From: Enterocloster bolteae
Lineage (GTDB): Bacteria; Bacillota_A; Clostridia; Lachnospirales; Lachnospiraceae
Reading direction: 5' to 3'
DNA: 10,829 bases
Assembly (NCBI GenBank): GCA_021769025.1
Contig: JAETTS010000054.1
Coordinates: forward strand, 1-10,829
A program made the translations under genes and the position numbers. Below the pieces are notes generated by a model. It was not told the origin of the DNA. It saw only the letters and a program-made list of their open reading frames with translations, and did not search any database. Of this stretch, positions 6,850 to 10,829 are shown piece by piece (position 1 is the stretch's first letter; the number at the start of each line of letters is the position of its first letter).

Positions 6850-8502
6850 TTAATCAATCACATTCCGAATCTTCGCCGGCGTCCTATAATTCCAGGAAGA
6901 TATCTTGATTCCGCTCTTCCTGCTGGCAGCATGAACCACCTGCCCATTGCCAATGTACATAGCCACATGGTTCACTGTACCGCTGCTGTTGGTGTAGAAG
7001 ATCAGGTCTCCCGGCCGCATCTGGTTGGAATTAATGCTCTTTCCTGTCTTAGCCTGATCCCTGGACACTCTTGGAATGCTGATCCCAAAATGCCGCAGCA
7101 CCGACTGGGTAAATCCAGAGCAGTCTGTACCGTTGGTTAAGCTGGTTCCTCCCCACACATAACGATTTCCCACAAACTGCAGGGCGTAATTTACAATCTT
7201 GCTTCTCTGAGAAGCCTGCTGGTTGGCCAATTCCTCCATCGGAGAGAATTTGATGGCCTCTGCCAGGGCATAACGCACCTCTACCAGATTGTCACTGGTG
7301 GAAATATAAGCGCCGTCGCCTCCATCTTCCTCCTCATCGCCAGTATCCAACTCGATCTGCACCCATCCATCCATCTGCTGAACTACAGAATACCGTTCCT
7401 CCTTAGAGATCTGGGTCCATATCTTGGAATCCGTATTGGGTTCCATACGCACGTTTAACCGTTCTGTATTGACAATCGCCATCAGGGAAGCCGATTCCAT
7501 AGCAAGATCCACCGCTTCCTGTCCGGTGGCTGTGTACTGAGGATCTGCCGTCACATATCCGGTGATGCTGCCGGATCGAATCTTATACCAGCCGTCCTCA
7601 GTCTCCAGAATCTCTCCCGCCGCCTTGCCGGGAAGCTTTCCGATGACATTGCTGTTGCCTTCATCCTTCGGTGAACTGCGAATATTCAGATAACTCTGAA
7701 CCTTGGATATCAGGATGTTGTTGTATTGGTTGATGGCCATAGCCTTCAAATCCATCTTCCTTGCTTCGTTTAACGCCAGCTTCACCTCTGCGTAATCACC
7801 GGAAATATATCCGCTGGGAATCTGGATCCAACCGTCTGCCTGGTCAATCACCTCATATCGCTCTGCCGCCAGGGCCTGAGCCACAATATTGGAAGGATCC
7901 ATCTCCGGCGCGCTGCGGATATTCAGATTGTCCGCTGTGACAATGGCACGAAGCTTTACATCCGCAAGGGCCATCTGTCTGGCCTCCTCCCCGGTGATGA
8001 CGTATTGGCTGGAAATATATCCGTCCACACCTCCGGAACTGATATGATACCAGTCCCCTTCCTGCCCCAGAATCTCGCAGGCTGTGTTCTCCTGCATCTT
8101 TCCAATGATATCTCCGGAAGGATCCGGGCTCCTTCTTACATTCAGATAGCCGGATACCTGTACAAATCCCAGGTTGCCATAGGCATCCACCACAGCCTGT
8201 CTCTCTGCCAGCTCCATGGCCTGCCTGGATTCCTCCTCTGCCTGAAGTGATTCCTCGATTGCCCTGCTTTCTGCCTCTGGATCTATGGCTGTACTTTCCT
8301 GTACCCCCTGAACCTGGCTTCCAGGCTCCGTGGCTGCCGCTCCCTTAGACAGCTGGCGGCTTACTAAAACACCGATACCGATGATCAGCAGAATCACCAA
8401 AACAGCCCCTGCTGCAAAGACCGCATACATGGTATACGGATGCTGGTTTCTCTTTCTTCTTGCTCTGTCTAGCAGGGCCTGGTAATCTTCCTTATCAAAC
8501 AT
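6850..8502 (-). CDS. membrane-anchored SH3b-repeat NlpC/P60 peptidoglycan hydrolase
   Basis: Predicted cell wall endopeptidase of 550 residues. A short basic cytoplasmic tail (RARRKRNQ, 13-20) precedes one transmembrane segment (about 26-48), so the rest lies outside. An acidic, probably coiled linker (about 74-103, Glu/Ala-rich) leads to four bacterial SH3 domains, each opening with a L-N-(V/I)-R core: LNVRRSP (120-126), LNIRSAP (193-199), LNIRSSP (272-278) and LNVRMEP (349-355). The C-terminal NlpC/P60 domain (about 434-545) has the catalytic set Cys461 (TDCSGF), His512 (NHVAMYIG) and His524 (VVHAAS). Such enzymes cut the D-Glu-to-diamino-acid bond in wall peptides; SH3b repeats bind the wall. 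The fourth SH3b has an acidic insert DTGDEEEDGGDG (386-397). ATG 8502 is chosen over 8541 because AAGGAG lies 7 bases ahead. Its link to the GH28-iol genes downstream is probably positional only. Confidence 0.92.
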   Translation of the reverse strand: MFDKEDYQALLDRARRKRNQHPYTMYAVFAAGAVLVILLIIGIGVLVSRQLSKGAAATEPGSQVQGVQESTAIDPEAESRAIEESLQAEEESRQAMELAERQAVVDAYGNLGFVQVSGYLNVRRSPDPSGDIIGKMQENTACEILGQEGDWYHISSGGVDGYISSQYVITGEEARQMALADVKLRAIVTADNLNIRSAPEMDPSNIVAQALAAERYEVIDQADGWIQIPSGYISGDYAEVKLALNEARKMDLKAMAINQYNNILISKVQSYLNIRSSPKDEGNSNVIGKLPGKAAGEILETEDGWYKIRSGSITGYVTADPQYTATGQEAVDLAMESASLMAIVNTERLNVRMEPNTDSKIWTQISKEERYSVVQQMDGWVQIELDTGDEEEDGGDGAYISTSDNLVEVRYALAEAIKFSPMEELANQQASQRSKIVNYALQFVGNRYVWGGTSLTNGTDCSGFTQSVLRHFGISIPRVSRDQAKTGKSINSNQMRPGDLIFYTNSSGTVNHVAMYIGNGQVVHAASRKSGIKISSWNYRTPAKIRNVID

Positions 8503-8593
8503 CTGTGTACTCCTTGTGCCTCTCCTTTTGCTGATGTGCATAAACGGCCCTGTCTTTCAGACATGGAACCTGTCACGCTAATATTCTTAATGC

Positions 8594-8622
8594 AGTGTAC
8601 TGCCTGGATCCTATTCAGGCAA
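8594..8622 (-). promoter_or_regulatory. candidate promoter and overlapping dyad for the NlpC/P60 gene
   Basis: On the minus strand TTGCCT (8622-8617) and TACACT (8599-8594) have 17-base spacing, each 4 of 6 to consensus. A 6-base dyad TGCCTG / CAGGCA (8601-8606 and 8616-8621) overlaps the -35 and most of the spacer. It could be an operator, or a remnant hairpin between this gene and the upstream kinase-like gene; no T-tract follows. The resulting leader of about 85 bases also contains a small TGTCT / AGACA hairpin (8551-8563). Confidence 0.35.
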
Positions 8623-8660
8623 ACCTCCTGGCAGCCTTCCCTTCACTTTAAGTATGTTTC

Positions 8661-9296
8661 CTACAGAACTTCCTTTAACTCCAGATACTTTTTCACCAGT
8701 TCCACCGCCTGATCGATCTCCAGGGTGGATGTATTGATGGGAAGGTCATAGTTGGCCATGTCCTCCCACTCCTTGCCGGTATAGTACTTATAATAATCCC
8801 GGCGCTGCTTACTGATACGGTTTACCCGGCGCAAAGCCTCCCTGGAATCCACACCGTCCACTTCCTCCACACGCCGGACACAGGTATTCAGATCCGAATA
8901 CACAAACAGGCGCACCAGATTCTCCATCTGAGCTGCCTCCAGCACATGGTTGGCACACCGTCCCATGATGATACAAGAGCCCTTGGCTGCCACCTGACGG
9001 ATGATCTTGGCCTGGAATCGGAACAGATTCTCTGGCGATGTGATGTCATCATCCAGGGACGGTTCCTCCAAGCTGGTATGAAGCCCTCCCAAAGCTTTGA
9101 AAAACAGATTGTTGCCAGCCTTCTCATCATTCAAACGGAAAAATTGCTCTCCGATCGCGCTTTCTTCTGAAGCCATCTTAAGTATTTCCTCATCATAGAA
9201 CGGAATCCCCAATTCCTCTGACAGTCGTTTTCCCATAATCCGCCCGCCACTTCCGTACAAACGATTGATTGCAAGAATGGTATGTTTCTTTAACAT
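8661..9296 (-). CDS. cytidylate kinase-like family protein
   Basis: Cytoplasmic P-loop protein of 211 residues resembling the Cytidylate_kin2 (PF13189) family rather than classical Cmk. The N-terminus INRLYGSGGRIMGKRLSEEL (10-29) carries the family's modified P-loop, GSGGRxMGKRL, in place of GxxGxGKS. Further conserved parts are IPFYDEEIL (31-39), GSCIIMGRCANHVL (106-119, an Arg-containing strand-loop typical of the family), RLFVYSD (129-135) and the lid-like region RVNRISKQRRDYYKYYTGKEW (157-177), which is rich in Arg, Lys and Tyr. The ending YDLPINTSTLEIDQAV (183-198) is also family-like. Members are widespread in Clostridia; their in vivo substrate is not established, and CMP phosphorylation is only inferred from homology. 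GAGGAGG lies 8 bases before the ATG. It is divergent from asnA across a 173-base region and is first in the leftward run of genes. Confidence 0.88.
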   Translation of the reverse strand: MLKKHTILAINRLYGSGGRIMGKRLSEELGIPFYDEEILKMASEESAIGEQFFRLNDEKAGNNLFFKALGGLHTSLEEPSLDDDITSPENLFRFQAKIIRQVAAKGSCIIMGRCANHVLEAAQMENLVRLFVYSDLNTCVRRVEEVDGVDSREALRRVNRISKQRRDYYKYYTGKEWEDMANYDLPINTSTLEIDQAVELVKKYLELKEVL

Positions 9297-9355
9297 AGTA
9301 CAGACCTCCTCTTTTTTAAAGGTTTTGTCTATTTTTCATTTTTGATGTCATATGT

Positions 9356-9384
9356 ATTATAATCCCTCCGGCGAATCATGTAAA
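9356..9384 (-). promoter_or_regulatory. promoter of the cytidylate-kinase-like gene
   Basis: On the minus strand TTTACA (9384-9379) and a perfect TATAAT (9361-9356) are separated by exactly 17 bases; only one of twelve positions departs from consensus. Transcription would begin near 9349, leaving a leader of about 50 bases to ATG 9296. This is the best promoter in the window. Confidence 0.75.
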
Positions 9385-9389
9385 GAAAA

Positions 9390-9409
9390 TTGTTGCAGTT
9401 TTGTAACAA
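9390..9409. promoter_or_regulatory. imperfect dyad overlapping the asnA -35 box (possible operator)
   Basis: TTGTT (9390-9394) and AACAA (9405-9409) are perfect inverted arms, with CA (9396-9397) and TG (9403-9404) also symmetric, so 14 of 20 positions obey dyad symmetry. It covers the asnA -35 and spacer and lies 5 bases from the divergent -35, so one bound protein could affect both genes. No regulator for it is encoded next to asnA. Confidence 0.4.
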
Positions 9410-9421
9410 GAAAGTTATAAT
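9393..9421 (+). promoter_or_regulatory. promoter of asnA
   Basis: TTGCAG (9393-9398) and a perfect TATAAT (9416-9421) are separated by 17 bases on the plus strand. Transcription from about 9428 gives a leader near 42 bases to the ATG at 9470. The -35 is weak (3 of 6). It is back to back with the divergent kinase-like promoter, the two -35 boxes lying only 8 bases apart. Confidence 0.6.
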
Positions 9422-9469
9422 TGGAGAGATTTGGAGAATACATTTTACCAGAAATGGAGGATTGTCAAT

Positions 9470-10477
9470 ATGAGCTTATTATTTCCCAAGGACTATGATC
9501 CCCGTCTGACTGTACGCCAGACTCAGGAAGCCATCAAATACATCCGAGACACCTTTCAAAAAGAATTTGGACGGGAAATGAATCTGGAGAGGATCTCTGC
9601 TCCCCTCTTTGTAGAAAAGAAAAGCGGCCTGAATGACGACCTAAACGGTGTGGAACGGCCTGTATCCTTTGATATGGCGGCCCTTCCCGGGGAGACTATC
9701 GAGGTAATCCACTCCCTGGCCAAATGGAAACGTATGGCATTAAAGCAGTACGGATTCCAACCTGGCGAGGGTCTCTACACCAACATGAACGCGATTCGAA
9801 GAGACGAGGAATTAGACAATCTCCACTCCTGCTATGTGGATCAGTGGGATTGGGAACGGGTCATCACAAAAGATCAGAGAAACCCAGAAACCCTTAAGGA
9901 TACTGTCCGTACCATTTTCAAGATCATCAAGCACATGGAGCATGAGGTCTGGTACAAATATCCCAATGCCGTAAAGCATCTGCCAGATGATATTACCTTC
10001 GTCACCTCCCAGGAACTGCTTAACCGCTATCCGGACAAAACCCCCAAGGAGAGGGAGAATCTGATCACTAAGGAGTATGGCTGCGTCTTCCTGATGAAGA
10101 TCGGTGATACCCTGTCTGACGGAAAGCCCCACGACGGAAGGGCCCCGGACTATGATGACTGGCAATTGAACGGTGATATTCTGTTCTGGTTCGAAACCCT
10201 GGGTTGTGCCCTGGAGATTTCCAGCATGGGGATCCGGGTAGATGAGGTTTCCCTGGCGCAGCAGCTAAAAAAGGCCGGATGCGAAGAGCGGAAAAATCTT
10301 CCCTATCATCAGATGTTGTTAAACGGCCAGCTACCCTACACCATCGGCGGCGGCATCGGCCAATCCAGGCTGTGCATGCTGCTTCTGGACCGTGCCCACA
10401 TCGGAGAGGTTCAGGCTAGTATCTGGCCGGAAAAAATGGTGCGCTCCTGCCTGGAGCATGGGATTACTCTGCTGTAA
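9470..10477 (+). CDS. asnA: aspartate-ammonia ligase (asparagine synthetase A)
   Basis: Cytoplasmic enzyme of 335 residues (Escherichia coli AsnA is about 330) that makes asparagine from aspartate, ammonia and ATP, releasing AMP and pyrophosphate. It has a class II aminoacyl-tRNA-synthetase-like fold. Diagnostic runs are [15 protein letters not shown] helix 1 (14-25), RISAPLFV (41-48), [13 protein letters not shown] (53-65), HSLAKWKR (81-88), [19 protein letters not shown] (99-117), [10 protein letters not shown] (120-129), [25 protein letters not shown] (235-259) and motif 3 GGGIGQSR (293-300). The ATG at 9470 follows GGAGG by 9 bases; an in-frame TTG at 9431 sits only a few bases after the predicted transcription start and adds residues not seen in the family. 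It stands alone, divergent from the cytidylate-kinase-like gene, with a terminator right after it. The dyad in its promoter suggests repression, perhaps by asparagine or nitrogen supply. Confidence 0.96.
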   Translation: MSLLFPKDYDPRLTVRQTQEAIKYIRDTFQKEFGREMNLERISAPLFVEKKSGLNDDLNGVERPVSFDMAALPGETIEVIHSLAKWKRMALKQYGFQPGEGLYTNMNAIRRDEELDNLHSCYVDQWDWERVITKDQRNPETLKDTVRTIFKIIKHMEHEVWYKYPNAVKHLPDDITFVTSQELLNRYPDKTPKERENLITKEYGCVFLMKIGDTLSDGKPHDGRAPDYDDWQLNGDILFWFETLGCALEISSMGIRVDEVSLAQQLKKAGCEERKNLPYHQMLLNGQLPYTIGGGIGQSRLCMLLLDRAHIGEVQASIWPEKMVRSCLEHGITLL

Positions 10478-10502
10478 CGGTTCCACAGACATCTATATGA
10501 TC

Positions 10503-10549
10503 CACTAGTGCCTTGACCGCATTATATTCAGTCATGACACTAGTGTTTT
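10503..10549 (+). terminator. hairpin terminator after asnA
   Basis: The self-complementary octamer CACTAGTG occurs twice (10503-10510 and 10538-10545), and the two copies can pair. Inside them TGAC (10514-10517) pairs with GTCA (10531-10534) and one C-G pair joins the stems, leaving a 13-base loop. TTTT (10546-10549) follows at once. The T-tract is short, but the position, 25 bases past the asnA stop, fits. The two palindromes could also be protein sites. Confidence 0.5.
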
Positions 10550-10829
10550 GAACGATTTACGTTCAGCTAAATGACTCAGAATGCTTTTTCAGTCTGCAAG
10601 GCGGAGGAGGGAGGCGACACCCTCGCTTCGCTGTGGCGGACTCTGTGGTGGCATCGTGCTCCCTCCATCTCTGCCAACTGTGCGGCAGTTGCCAATTCTA
10701 TCTACCAAAAAAAACTGCTAAGTTTCCATTGTCTGCCTCTGCATCCTGAAATGTCCGGCATATTTTACCCAGATATCCCTCTGGCAGGCAGCCATCCGTT
10801 TTTTCCGGTAGACTGCACATAATTGCCGT
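10550..10829. other. structured non-coding stretch after asnA; possible dispersed intergenic element
   Basis: I see no convincing gene from the asnA terminator to the window edge. A perfect hairpin TGAACG / CGTTCA (10549-10565) starts it. A G+C-rich part has AGTCTGC (10591-10597) able to pair with GCGGACT (10636-10642), and GGAGGGAG (10606-10613) with CTCCCTCC (10659-10666). A hairpin CAACTG / CAGTTG with a 5-base loop lies at 10675-10691. From 10692 on the sequence becomes A+T-richer. A plus-strand open frame of 83 codons (10571-10822) has no ribosome site and no recognisable motif. A minus-strand frame entering from the edge stays open for 43 codons to TAG (10700-10698) and could be the tail of a gene outside the window; I do not recognise it. 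A structured RNA or repeated intergenic element is possible. Confidence 0.35.

Noticed and set aside
9431..9469. TTG start giving asnA 13 extra residues
   Set aside because: Lies almost at the predicted transcription start, has no well-placed ribosome site, and ATG 9470 with GGAGG gives the normal AsnA length.
10571..10822. Plus-strand open frame of 83 codons downstream of asnA
   Set aside because: No ribosome binding site before its ATG, odd residue composition (many Trp, Cys, His), no motif, and it runs across strong inverted repeats.
10698..10829. Minus-strand frame open from the right edge to a TAG, 43 codons
   Set aside because: Too short to judge, no recognisable motif, and overlaps another open frame; only noted as a possible gene tail.

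Overview
The window reads like chromosomal DNA of a Gram-positive anaerobe of the class Clostridia, most likely a Lachnospiraceae-type gut bacterium. This rests on strong AGGAGG-type ribosome sites, TTGACA/TATAAT-like promoters, and the mix of families present: ammonia-dependent asparagine synthetase, cytidylate-kinase-like protein, SH3b-NlpC/P60 wall hydrolase, AI-2E permease and inositol catabolic enzymes. No rRNA, tRNA, CRISPR array, transposase or phage gene is visible. The genus cannot be fixed from the sequence alone.

Layout. Left end (1-690, + strand): a small P-loop kinase-like protein of unknown substrate, convergent with an AI-2E family membrane protein (711-1883, - strand). Then comes a block transcribed leftwards on the - strand. 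In order of transcription it holds a cytidylate-kinase-like protein (9296-8661), a membrane-anchored cell wall hydrolase with four SH3b repeats and an NlpC/P60 domain (8502-6850), a GH28-family glycosidase (6813-5455), inosose dehydratase iolE (5282-4383), an inositol-2-dehydrogenase-like oxidoreductase iolG (4343-3333), a strong rho-independent terminator (3273-3217), and a LacI-family regulator (3061-2036) with its own promoter. At the right, asnA (9470-10477, + strand) diverges from the cytidylate-kinase-like gene. It is followed by a hairpin terminator and about 280 bases of structured, apparently non-coding DNA up to the window edge.

How the genes may work together. The metabolic core is GH28 - iolE - iolG - lacI. 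IolG-type enzymes oxidise an inositol (or related cyclitol or sugar) with NAD+, and IolE dehydrates the resulting 2-keto-inositol. An intracellular GH28-like hydrolase upstream suggests the cell imports a glycosylated cyclitol or uronic-acid conjugate, cleaves it in the cytoplasm and feeds the released ring to IolG and IolE. The GH28 keeps its catalytic aspartates but appears to lack the His and Arg/Lys residues of true polygalacturonases, which fits a non-pectin substrate. The LacI regulator is the obvious candidate controller; its promoter carries a 21-base dyad that looks like an operator. iolB, C, D and J and a transporter are not in the window, so the pathway must be completed elsewhere or differ from the classical one.

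Start sites were moved to internal ATGs with better ribosome sites for the kinase (162), lacI (3061), iolE (5282), the NlpC/P60 protein (8502) and asnA (9470). The GH28 gene starts with GTG. Promoters, dyads and hairpins were found by eye.
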